This document shows positions 1 through 5,972 of a stretch of DNA of 6,958 nucleotides, one piece after another. The notes under the pieces are model-generated. The model had not been told where the DNA came from, ran no database searches, and saw nothing but the letters and a program-made list of their open reading frames with translations. The position numbers were made by a program, and so were the translations under genes. The DNA comes from Planctomycetia bacterium (GTDB taxonomy: Bacteria; Planctomycetota; PLA2; JAEUHO01): contig JAUXCH010000265.1 of the NCBI GenBank assembly GCA_030618975.1, positions 1 to 6,958 of the forward strand, read 5' to 3'. Positions within the stretch are counted from its first letter, which is position 1; each line of letters starts with the position of its first letter.

Positions 1-1356
1 CTCGACACGCAGGTCTACTCGAACACGGGCGGCCAGGCCTCGACCGGCACCTTCACGGGGCAGGTGGCCGACATGGCCGCGTACGGGAAGGCGCACCAGG
101 GCAAGGAGGAGCTCCGCAAGGAACTCTCCTTGATCGCCATGGCCCACCGGCAGGCGTTCGTCCTGCAGACCTCGCAGGCGCTGCCCAGCCACCTGATCGG
201 CGGCGTCCTCAAGGGCCTGCAGTCCCGGCGCCCGGCACTGTTCCTGATCCACTCGCCCTGCCCGCCCGAGCACGGGATCGCCGACCACTCGGCGGTGCAC
301 GCCGCGAAGCTCACGCTGGAGAGCCGGGCCTTCCCGCTGCTCGTCTACGATCCCGACGAGGGCTCGTCGCTCGCCGAGCACCTGAGCCTGGAAGGCAACC
401 CGTCCATGGACGAGACGTGGCCGTCCTACGAGCTCGCCTACAAGGACGAGGACGGCGGCGAGCAGACGATCACGCTCCCGCTGACCATCGCGGACTGGGC
501 CTACACCGAGGGTCGCTTCAAGAAGAGCTTCAAGAAGGCGAAGCCCGACGACGAGGTCGTGCCCTTCGGCGAGTACGTGCTCACGCCCAGCGCCGAGCGT
601 GGCGACGAGCTTCCCTTCATCTACACCCTCGACGCCCAGGGCGGCCTCCAGAAGGTGCTCGTGTCCGCCTCGATCGTGACGCTCCAGGAGGAGCGCCTCG
701 ACTACTGGCACCGACTCAAGCAGCTCGCCGGCGTCGAGGCCAGCGAGCCCGTCCACGACCTGGTGGAGGAGGAGCTCGAGGAGGAGTTCGAGAACAGGGT
801 CGCGGCCCTCCGCGCCGAGTACGAGGTGAAGCTCACCGAGCTGCGCGGCTCCTACCCCCGCCTCGTCGCGCGTCGCATGGCCGAGGGCCTCGTCAAGGCC
901 GGCAACGGCACGCAGACCGTCGCCGACCTCCTGACGCGCGTGCAGTCGATGGACCTGGAGCCGATCGGACCGATCGACAGTGGCCCGATCGGCGGCGCGG
1001 TCGGCGTGACCGCGACCGGAGCCGTCGGCACAGCCACGGCCGAAGCCGTCGCGGCGCCGGCTGCGGCGCCCGCCGCCGTGGCGGTGGCCGATGACGACGG
1101 CGAGCTGGTGATGGAGCCGTACATCGAGACGGCCCGCTGCACCACGTGCCACGAGTGCACCAACCTGAACCGGAAGGTGTTCGTCTACAACGACAAGAAG
1201 CAGGCGGTCATCGGCGACGCGCGTGCGGGCACCTTCAAGCAGATCGTCATGGCCGCCGAGAAGTGCCCGGTGAAGATCATCCACCCGGGCACCCCGCTCA
1301 ACCCGAAGGAGAAGGACCTGGAGAAGTGGAAGAAGCGCGCCGAGCGCTTCAACTAG
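1..1356 (+). CDS. nifJ: Pyruvate/2-oxoacid:ferredoxin oxidoreductase, C-terminal part with fused [4Fe-4S] domain (5' truncated by window)
   Basis: The frame is open from base 1, giving 451 residues up to the stop at 1354-1356; the true start lies upstream. It opens with the motif DTQVYSNTGGQAS (window residues 2-14), the signature of the thiamine-diphosphate/Mg2+ site of single-chain PFOR (NifJ family), and the following region to about residue 150 reads as the rest of that domain (SPCPPEHG, residues 85-92). These enzymes oxidise pyruvate or a related 2-oxoacid with CoA to acyl-CoA and CO2, reducing ferredoxin in the cytoplasm. The tail is unusual: a charged, probably helical stretch (residues about 255-300), an Ala/Gly/Pro-rich linker (about 320-365), then a single [4Fe-4S]-type domain with C380, C383, C386 and a distant C422-Pro. 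Standard PFORs carry their extra clusters in an internal two-cluster domain instead, which would lie upstream here if present. Substrate (pyruvate or another 2-oxoacid) cannot be decided from this fragment. Confidence 0.92.
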   Translation, partial: LDTQVYSNTGGQASTGTFTGQVADMAAYGKAHQGKEELRKELSLIAMAHRQAFVLQTSQALPSHLIGGVLKGLQSRRPALFLIHSPCPPEHGIADHSAVHAAKLTLESRAFPLLVYDPDEGSSLAEHLSLEGNPSMDETWPSYELAYKDEDGGEQTITLPLTIADWAYTEGRFKKSFKKAKPDDEVVPFGEYVLTPSAERGDELPFIYTLDAQGGLQKVLVSASIVTLQEERLDYWHRLKQLAGVEASEPVHDLVEEELEEEFENRVAALRAEYEVKLTELRGSYPRLVARRMAEGLVKAGNGTQTVADLLTRVQSMDLEPIGPIDSGPIGGAVGVTATGAVGTATAEAVAAPAAAPAAVAVADDDGELVMEPYIETARCTTCHECTNLNRKVFVYNDKKQAVIGDARAGTFKQIVMAAEKCPVKIIHPGTPLNPKEKDLEKWKKRAERFN

Positions 1357-1362
1357 GAAGGG
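1355..1362 (+). promoter_or_regulatory. Likely ribosome binding site of rnfC
   Basis: AGGAAGGG begins inside the stop codon of the upstream oxidoreductase gene and ends 13 bases before the ATG at 1376. The spacing is longer than ideal. The next in-frame ATG (1394) has no better site, so 1376 is kept as the start. Confidence 0.45.
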
Positions 1363-1375
1363 CGCCGGCAAGACG

Positions 1376-2719
1376 ATGTTCGGTACCCTCAAGATGCACC
1401 TCGGGAGATTCCGGCACGGGGTCCACCCGCCCGAGCACAAGGCGCTGACGTCGCACCTTCCGGTGCGGCGCCTGCCCTTCCCCGACGAGATCGTCCTCCC
1501 CGTTCGCCAGCACGCCGGGAAGCCGGCACGCCCCATCGTGAAGCCCGGCGACCGCGTGGAGCGGGGCGACATGGTCGCGGCGGCCGACGGCTGGGTCTCG
1601 GTGCCCATCCACGCCTCGGCTGCCGGGACGGTGACCGACGTCGGGCTCTGGCCGCACCAGGACGGCTCCTACGAGACGGCGGTCCGGATCGCCGTAGACC
1701 CGAACTCCGCCCAGGCACCCCGAGCGCGTCTGATCCCCGCGTGGGAGGGCCTGGCGCCGAAGGCCATCGTGGAGGCCGTCCGGCACGGCGGCGTCGTCGG
1801 ACTGGGGGGTGCGGCGTTTCCCACGCACGTCAAGCTCTCACCTCCCGAGGACAAGCCCCTCGACGCTATCGTGATCAACGGCTGCGAGTGCGAGCCCTAC
1901 CTCACGACGGACCACCGGATGATGGTCGATTACCCCGACCGCGTCCACCACGGCATCCGCATCATGATGCGCGTGCTGGGCGTCGACCGGGTGCTCGTGG
2001 GCATCGAGAAGAACAAGCCCGACGCGATCGAGCGCATGCGGGAGACGGCCCCGAAGGATCTCGACGTCGAGATCCTCCCGCTCCGCGTCCGGTACCCGCA
2101 GGGCGCCGAGAAGATGCTCGTCGAAGCCGTTCTCGCGCGCGAGGTGCCCTCCGGCGGCCTCCCCATGGACGTGGGCGTGATCGTCCAGAACGTGGGCTCC
2201 GTCGCGAGCATCGCGGAGATCTTCGAGACCGGGCTGCCGCTCATCGAGCGCGTCGTCACGGTCACGGGCCGCGGTGTGAAGAAGCCGGCCAACCTCATCG
2301 TGCCCGTCGGCACGAAGATCCGCGATCTCCTCGAGGCCTGCGGCGGCCTGACCGACGATGCCCGCGAGGTGGTGAGCGGCGGCCCGATGATGGGCGCCGC
2401 CATCGCGAACTTCGACGCGCCCGTCATGAAGGGAACGACCGGCATCGTGGTGCTGCGCGACGTCGACTGCGAGGAGCGCACGCAGATGCCCTGCATCCGC
2501 TGCGGCCACTGCCTCGACGCCTGCCCCGTCTTCCTGAATCCCCAGGTCCTCGGGAAGTTCGCGATGAACAGCCGCTACGACGAGATGGCCGACGACCACC
2601 ACGTGTGGGACTGCATGCTCTGCGGCTGCTGCTCCTACGTCTGCCCGTCCCACATCCCGCTGAGCCAGCTGTTCGCGGCCTCGCGAACGGCGCTCAGGAA
2701 GTCGAAGGCCACCGCATGA
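1376..2719 (+). CDS. rnfC: Electron transport complex subunit RnfC
   Basis: 447 residues, a compact RnfC without the long repetitive C-terminal tail found in some proteobacterial forms. RnfC is the peripheral cytoplasmic subunit that exchanges electrons with NAD(H). Visible landmarks: the N-terminal GVHPPEHK (residues 15-22); a lipoyl/biotinyl-like hairpin around residues 52-90 (VKPGDRVERGDMVA); a glycine-rich NADH/FMN-site loop, GGVVGLGGAAFPTHVKL (138-154); NGCECEPYLTTDHR (168-181); SGGPMMG (334-340); then two [4Fe-4S] motifs, C373-x2-C376-x2-C379-x3-C383-P and C413-x2-C416-x2-C419-x3-C423-P. The iron-sulfur pair separates it from NqrA, its homologue in Na+-NQR. The gene starts 19 bases after the oxidoreductase stop, and its TGA overlaps the rnfD ATG by 4 bases. 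The start is slightly uncertain because Met7 (1394) is also possible. Confidence 0.97.
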   Translation: MFGTLKMHLGRFRHGVHPPEHKALTSHLPVRRLPFPDEIVLPVRQHAGKPARPIVKPGDRVERGDMVAAADGWVSVPIHASAAGTVTDVGLWPHQDGSYETAVRIAVDPNSAQAPRARLIPAWEGLAPKAIVEAVRHGGVVGLGGAAFPTHVKLSPPEDKPLDAIVINGCECEPYLTTDHRMMVDYPDRVHHGIRIMMRVLGVDRVLVGIEKNKPDAIERMRETAPKDLDVEILPLRVRYPQGAEKMLVEAVLAREVPSGGLPMDVGVIVQNVGSVASIAEIFETGLPLIERVVTVTGRGVKKPANLIVPVGTKIRDLLEACGGLTDDAREVVSGGPMMGAAIANFDAPVMKGTTGIVVLRDVDCEERTQMPCIRCGHCLDACPVFLNPQVLGKFAMNSRYDEMADDHHVWDCMLCGCCSYVCPSHIPLSQLFAASRTALRKSKATA

Positions 2720-3792
2720 GCACCTCGCGGCGCTGGCTGGTCACCGCCTCCCCGCATCTCGGCTCGCCCGAGAGCACGCAGCGGATCATGTGGTCGGTGA
2801 TCGGAAGTATCGTCCCCATCTGCGTGGCGGGCATCTACTTCTTCGGCCCGAGCGCGCTTCTCGTGCTCCTCGCCGCAGTGCTCGGCGCCCTCGTCACCGA
2901 GCGCGTCTTCGGGAAGCGGGGGACCCTCGGCGACGGCTCCGCCGTCATCACGGGCCTCCTGCTCGGCCTGACGCTGCCCGCGGGCATCCCGCTCTGGATG
3001 GCCTTCGTGGGCAGCGCGTTCGGCATCGGCTTCGGGAAGGTCATCTTCGGCGGGCTCGGGCAGAACCCCTTCAACCCGGCCCTCCTCGGGCGGGCCTTCC
3101 TCCAGGCGGCCTTCCCCGCCGCTCTGACGACCTGGCCCACGAACACGGGCGCCGACGGCACCGTCTTCTCGCACTTCCGCCTCGACCGCCTCGGGGAGTG
3201 GGCCGCCCTGCGCGGCGACAACTTCGCGCTGCCGTTCATGCGTCCCGAGGTCGTCGACACGACGACGAGCGCGACGCCGCTGGGCATCGCAAAGTTCCAG
3301 GGTCTCGAGGAGGTGCAGAAGAGCGGGATCGAGATGTCGGACCTGCTCCTGGGGTCCACCGGAGGGTGCATCGGCGAGACCGCGGGCGTCCTGATCCTGC
3401 TGTGCGGCGGCTACCTCGTGCTACGCAACCACATGAACTGGCGGATCCCGGTCTCGATCTTCGTGGCCGTCGCCCTGCTCTCCGGCGTGTTCCAGCTCGT
3501 CGACGCCGACAAGTTCTCCGGCCCCCTCACGATGCTCTTCTCGGGCGGGCTCATGCTCGGTGCCGTCTTCATGGCCACCGACATGGTCACCTCGCCCGTC
3601 ACGCACAAGGGCTGCTGGATCTTCGGCATCGGGATCGGAGCCCTCGTGGTGGTCATCCGGTACTGGGGCGGCCTCTCGGAGGGGGTCCAGTACGCGATCC
3701 TCCTGATGAACGCGATGGTCCCCTTCATCAACCGGGTCACGCAGCCACGAGTCTTCGGCACCCGGGTGCAGAAGGTGCGGGTGACGGCATGA
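2716..3792 (+). CDS. rnfD: Electron transport complex subunit RnfD
   Basis: 358 residues, normal for the family. RnfD is an integral membrane subunit, homologous to NqrB, that carries a covalently bound FMN and is thought to contribute to the ion path. Hydrophobic segments are clear at about 25-60, 75-110, 209-235, 243-262, 270-289, 299-316 and 325-342, consistent with nine or ten helices. Family landmarks include SPH near the N-terminus, GQNPFNPALLGRAFL (115-129) and FMATDMVTSPVTHKG (285-299). The flavinylation site is DTTTSATPLG: D181-x-x-T184-S185-A186-T187, with T187 the expected phosphoester-linked residue. ATG is taken at 2716 because it overlaps the rnfC stop (ATGA) and the protein begins at the usual place; the frame stays open upstream only as an out-of-frame reading of rnfC. 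The stop overlaps rnfG by 4 bases. Confidence 0.97.
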   Translation: MSTSRRWLVTASPHLGSPESTQRIMWSVIGSIVPICVAGIYFFGPSALLVLLAAVLGALVTERVFGKRGTLGDGSAVITGLLLGLTLPAGIPLWMAFVGSAFGIGFGKVIFGGLGQNPFNPALLGRAFLQAAFPAALTTWPTNTGADGTVFSHFRLDRLGEWAALRGDNFALPFMRPEVVDTTTSATPLGIAKFQGLEEVQKSGIEMSDLLLGSTGGCIGETAGVLILLCGGYLVLRNHMNWRIPVSIFVAVALLSGVFQLVDADKFSGPLTMLFSGGLMLGAVFMATDMVTSPVTHKGCWIFGIGIGALVVVIRYWGGLSEGVQYAILLMNAMVPFINRVTQPRVFGTRVQKVRVTA

Positions 3793-4514
3793 GCGTCGAG
3801 GAGACGGTTCTGCAGGATGCCGGTCCCATGCCGGCCCTCCCGCCCCGCAAGGAGATTCCCTCCTGGCGCCTGGTGGCGACGCTCGCGGTGGCCGGTGCCC
3901 TGGCCGCGTTGCTGCTCTCGTTCGTGTACGAGGCTACCAAGCCCCTCATCGACGCCAACAAGGCGAAGGTGCTCCGCGAGGCCGTCGCCGAGGTCCTCAA
4001 GGACCCGCAGGCCGTCACGAGCCTGAAGGTGACGGACGCCGGGCTGGTCGCCGACGAGACGACCGTCTATCTCGAGGAGAAGGGCGTCGAGCGCGTCTAC
4101 CTCGGCTACGCCGACGAGGAGCGGACCCGGCCCATCGGCTTCGCCCTGAAGGGCGGCGCCTACGGGTACGGCTCCGATCCCATCATGCTCGTGTTCGGCT
4201 ACGACGCGCAGACGGACGAGATCCTCGGCCTGAAGGTGCTCGGCCACAAGGAGACGCCGGGCATCGGCACCAAGATCGAGACCGAGGACAGCTTCGCCGG
4301 CCTCTTCTGGAAGCCGGAGTCCGGCGACGTGCCGGCCCGGCAGCCGCGGCTGGTGGGCAAGCGAGCCGACCAGTTCCGGAGCTCCGATCCGCACCACGTC
4401 GACATGATCAGCGGGGCCACGATCTCCTCGAAGGCCGTGCTCAAGGTCGTCAACGACCTGTGGGAACGGCTCGGTGAACGCCTGCAGGCCTTCGCCAAGA
4501 AGGAGGGCGCATGA
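3789..4514 (+). CDS. rnfG: Electron transport complex subunit RnfG
   Basis: 241 residues. RnfG, related to NqrC, is held by one N-terminal helix (here about residues 27-46) and exposes an FMN-binding domain on the outer face of the membrane. The FMN-binding domain is recognised by GHKETPGIGTKI (152-163) and by the flavinylation motif D205-M-I-S208-G-A-T211 (then ISSKAV), where T211 should carry FMN attached by ApbE. There is a roughly 25-residue polar N-terminal stretch rich in Pro and acidic residues before the helix. The start at 3789 overlaps the rnfD stop (ATGA). The stop overlaps rnfE by 4 bases. No lipobox cysteine or Tat motif is seen at the N-terminus, so it is a simple signal-anchor protein. 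Confidence 0.96.
   Translation: MSVEETVLQDAGPMPALPPRKEIPSWRLVATLAVAGALAALLLSFVYEATKPLIDANKAKVLREAVAEVLKDPQAVTSLKVTDAGLVADETTVYLEEKGVERVYLGYADEERTRPIGFALKGGAYGYGSDPIMLVFGYDAQTDEILGLKVLGHKETPGIGTKIETEDSFAGLFWKPESGDVPARQPRLVGKRADQFRSSDPHHVDMISGATISSKAVLKVVNDLWERLGERLQAFAKKEGA
4500..4506 (+). promoter_or_regulatory. Ribosome binding site of rnfE
   Basis: AAGGAGG, the most complete Shine-Dalgarno match in the operon, lies inside the last codons of rnfG and ends 4 bases before the ATG at 4511. It supports that start and suggests rnfE can be initiated efficiently despite the overlap. Confidence 0.6.
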
Positions 4515-5203
4515 AGCCGACGACGCCCACGGCCGACCTCGTCCGAGGCATCTGGCGGGAGAACCCCGTCCTGATCCAGCTGCTCGGCTTGTGTCCCGCG
4601 CTCGCGGTCACGAACTCGGTGGAGAACGCGCTCGCCATGGGGATCGCGACGTTCTTCGTCCTGTTGGGCTCGAGCGTCCTCGTCTCGTCGCTCAAGAAGT
4701 GGATCCCGGGCGAGGTCCGGATCTCGACCTACATCCTCATCATCGCCACCTTCGTCACGGTTGCCGATCTCGGCCTCGAGGCGTTCGTCCCCGCCATCCA
4801 CAAGGAACTGGGCGCGTTCATCTCCCTGATCGTCGTGAACTGCATGATCCTCGGGCGCCAGGAGGCCTTCGCCTCGAAGCGGCCCGTCGGCCGCGCCGCG
4901 CTCGACGCGATCGGCACGGGTATCGGCTTCCTCATCGCCATGGTGATGATGGGCGGCGTCCGCGAGATCCTCGGAACCGGCTCGTTCCTCGGGTTCAGCC
5001 TGTTCGGTCCGAACTACGAGCCCTGGGTGGTCATGATCCTGCCGCCGGGCGGCTTCCTGACCCTCGGCTTCCTCCTCCTCGTGCTCGCCTGGGTCGAGCG
5101 TCGCAGGGCGCGGAGCGCGAAGCCGGACGCCGCAATGTCCGGGGCCGCAAGGCCCGAGACGGCAAGGCCCGACGCGGGGACGCCGGATCGGAGCGCGGCA
5201 TGA
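4511..5203 (+). CDS. rnfE: Electron transport complex subunit RnfE
   Basis: 230 residues. RnfE (NqrD homologue) is a six-helix membrane protein that pairs with RnfA; cryo-EM work on NQR and Rnf places a [2Fe-2S] centre between the two, held by two cysteines from each. The expected cysteines are present: C28 in GLCPALAVTN and C111 in VVNCMILGR. Hydrophobic segments run at about 19-35, 38-60, 72-92, 98-115, 131-151 and 172-195. The family landmarks ENPVLIQLLGLCP (17-29) and GRQEAFA (115-121) distinguish it from RnfA. After the last helix comes a charged tail of about 35 residues, rich in Ala, Arg, Pro and Asp and partly repetitive, that is poorly conserved in the family. The start overlaps the rnfG stop, and the stop overlaps rnfA, each by 4 bases. 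Confidence 0.96.
   Translation: MKPTTPTADLVRGIWRENPVLIQLLGLCPALAVTNSVENALAMGIATFFVLLGSSVLVSSLKKWIPGEVRISTYILIIATFVTVADLGLEAFVPAIHKELGAFISLIVVNCMILGRQEAFASKRPVGRAALDAIGTGIGFLIAMVMMGGVREILGTGSFLGFSLFGPNYEPWVVMILPPGGFLTLGFLLLVLAWVERRRARSAKPDAAMSGAARPETARPDAGTPDRSAA
5147..5172 (+). repeat. Short tandem direct repeat in the rnfE tail
   Basis: The 11-mer GCAAGGCCCGA occurs at 5147-5157 and again at 5162-5172, a 15-base period equal to five codons. It encodes the paired units ARPET and ARPDA (RnfE residues 213-222). The flanking sequence (KPDAA, GTPD) looks like decayed copies. It falls in the non-conserved C-terminal tail and was probably made by replication slippage. Confidence 0.5.
5190..5193 (+). 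promoter_or_regulatory. Ribosome binding site of rnfA
   Basis: GGAG within the last codons of rnfE, ending 6 bases before the rnfA ATG at 5200. It supports the start that overlaps the rnfE stop codon. Confidence 0.4.
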
Positions 5204-5784
5204 ATCAGAACGTCTTCTGGATCCTGCTCTCCGCCATGATCGTCAACAACTTCACGTTGATGATGTTCCTGGGGCTCTGCCCGTTCATGGGCGTCTCGTC
5301 CCGCGTCGGCACCGCCGTCCGCATGGGCTTGGCGAACATCTTCGTCCTGACGATCACCGCGATCTGCGCCTGGTTCCTGCACAACTTCGTGCTGCCTTAC
5401 GCGCCGTACCTGCGCCTGATCTCCTTCATCGTGGTGATCGCCTCGATGGTCCAGATCACCGAGATGGCCATCAAGAAGCTGAGCCCCGCCCTCTTCCGGC
5501 AGCTCGGCATCTTCCTGCCGCTGATCACGACCAACTGCGCGATCCTCGGCATGGCCCTCTGGCAGACGACGAAGTACGACTACACCCTGATCCAGGGCCT
5601 CTTCTACGCGGTGGGGGCCGGGCTCGGCCTCACGCTGGCCCTCGTCCTCATGGCGTCCATCCGCGAGAACACGGAGCTGTCCGACGTGCCGTCCCTCGCC
5701 AAGGGCACGGCCCTGACGCTCATCATCGCGGCCAGCCTCTCGCTGGCCTTCATGGGCTTCTCGGGCCTGGGGAGCGCATCGTGA
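5200..5784 (+). CDS. rnfA: Electron transport complex subunit RnfA
   Basis: 194 residues, typical for RnfA (NqrE homologue). It is an integral membrane protein with six hydrophobic segments at about 5-26, 38-60, 69-88, 101-121, 127-152 and 168-188. It carries the paired cysteines that, with those of RnfE, hold the intramembrane [2Fe-2S] centre: C27 in FLGLCPFMGVS and C113 in TTNCAILG. Other family landmarks are VNNFTLMMFLGLCPF (15-29) and SIRENTELSDVP near the C-terminus. RnfA and RnfE are distant paralogues inserted in opposite orientations, and the similarity between the two cysteine motifs is visible here. The ATG at 5200 overlaps the rnfE stop. The stop TGA overlaps the GTG of the next small gene. 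Confidence 0.96.
   Translation: MNQNVFWILLSAMIVNNFTLMMFLGLCPFMGVSSRVGTAVRMGLANIFVLTITAICAWFLHNFVLPYAPYLRLISFIVVIASMVQITEMAIKKLSPALFRQLGIFLPLITTNCAILGMALWQTTKYDYTLIQGLFYAVGAGLGLTLALVLMASIRENTELSDVPSLAKGTALTLIIAASLSLAFMGFSGLGSAS
5769..5774 (+). promoter_or_regulatory. Ribosome binding site of the small cysteine-rich gene
   Basis: GGGGAG at the end of rnfA lies 6 bases before the GTG at 5781. With the 4-base GTGA overlap it is the main nucleotide evidence that this short frame is translated. Confidence 0.5.
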
Positions 5785-5972
5785 ACCCCGTCTACGGCAT
5801 CCTGCTGGCGGCCCTCCTGTTCGCCGTCTTCGGCGCCTTCTATCGCCGCGAACCCGAGAGCTCCTCCTGCGGCGCAGATCCGCAGGGTTGCGGCCAGGCC
5901 GACGAGACCGCCGGCTGCAGCGCCTGTCCTTCGAACCACGAGACCACGGAGTCGAGCCATGGCCGATTCTGA
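5781..5972 (+). CDS. Small cysteine-rich single-helix membrane protein, NqrM-like (putative Rnf maturation factor)
   Basis: 63 residues, GTG start overlapping the rnfA stop (GTGA) and preceded by GGGGAG at good spacing. One hydrophobic helix (about residues 4-21) is followed by YRRE, then a polar tail with four cysteines: C30 (in SSCG), C37, C46 and C49 (C46-x2-C49-P). This layout (one helix, basic residues, SCG, more cysteines) matches NqrM (DUF539), a protein of similar size with four conserved cysteines that is needed to mature Na+-NQR, apparently by supplying iron to the NqrD/NqrE centre. In several nqr operons nqrM sits beside apbE, as this gene does here. Cysteine spacing is not identical to NqrM, so homology is not proven; function is inferred from architecture and position. 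Other possibilities are a FeoB-associated-type Cys-rich membrane protein or an unrelated small assembly protein. It is too short and wrongly spaced to be RnfB. Confidence 0.75.
   Translation: MNPVYGILLAALLFAVFGAFYRREPESSSCGADPQGCGQADETAGCSACPSNHETTESSHGRF
5946..5951 (+). promoter_or_regulatory. Ribosome binding site of apbE
   Basis: ACGGAG inside the end of the small gene, 7 bases before the ATG at 5959. It supports that start, which lies 14 bases before the small gene's reading frame ends. Confidence 0.5.

Noticed and set aside
64..66. ATG at 64 as the start of the oxidoreductase gene
   Set aside because: The frame is open from base 1 and the residues before this ATG include the conserved YSNTGGQ thiamine-diphosphate motif, so the gene is simply cut by the window edge.
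1357..1375. Possible terminator or promoter between the oxidoreductase gene and rnfC
   Set aside because: Only 19 bases, with a short GGCGCC palindrome but no stable hairpin plus T-run and no recognisable -10/-35 boxes.
1838..2653. A 271-residue minus-strand open frame opposite rnfC
   Set aside because: The composition (Ala, His, Asp, Val-rich) and its position opposite a certain rnfC mark it as a GC-driven shadow.
1741..2715. N-terminal extension of RnfD by 325 residues in its own frame
   Set aside because: That stretch is the wrong frame of rnfC, is Arg/Pro-rich, and RnfD begins at the expected place with the ATG at 2716.
2790..3788. N-terminal extension of RnfG by 333 residues in its own frame
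   Set aside because: It reads rnfD out of frame and is Arg-rich without motifs; the ATG at 3789 with the ATGA overlap is the natural start.
5781..5972. The small gene as a truncated rnfB
   Set aside because: RnfB has an N-terminal helix followed by a C-x2-C-x4-C cluster motif and ferredoxin domains; the spacing here (C30, C37, C46, C49) does not match, and nothing downstream continues as RnfB since apbE begins at once.
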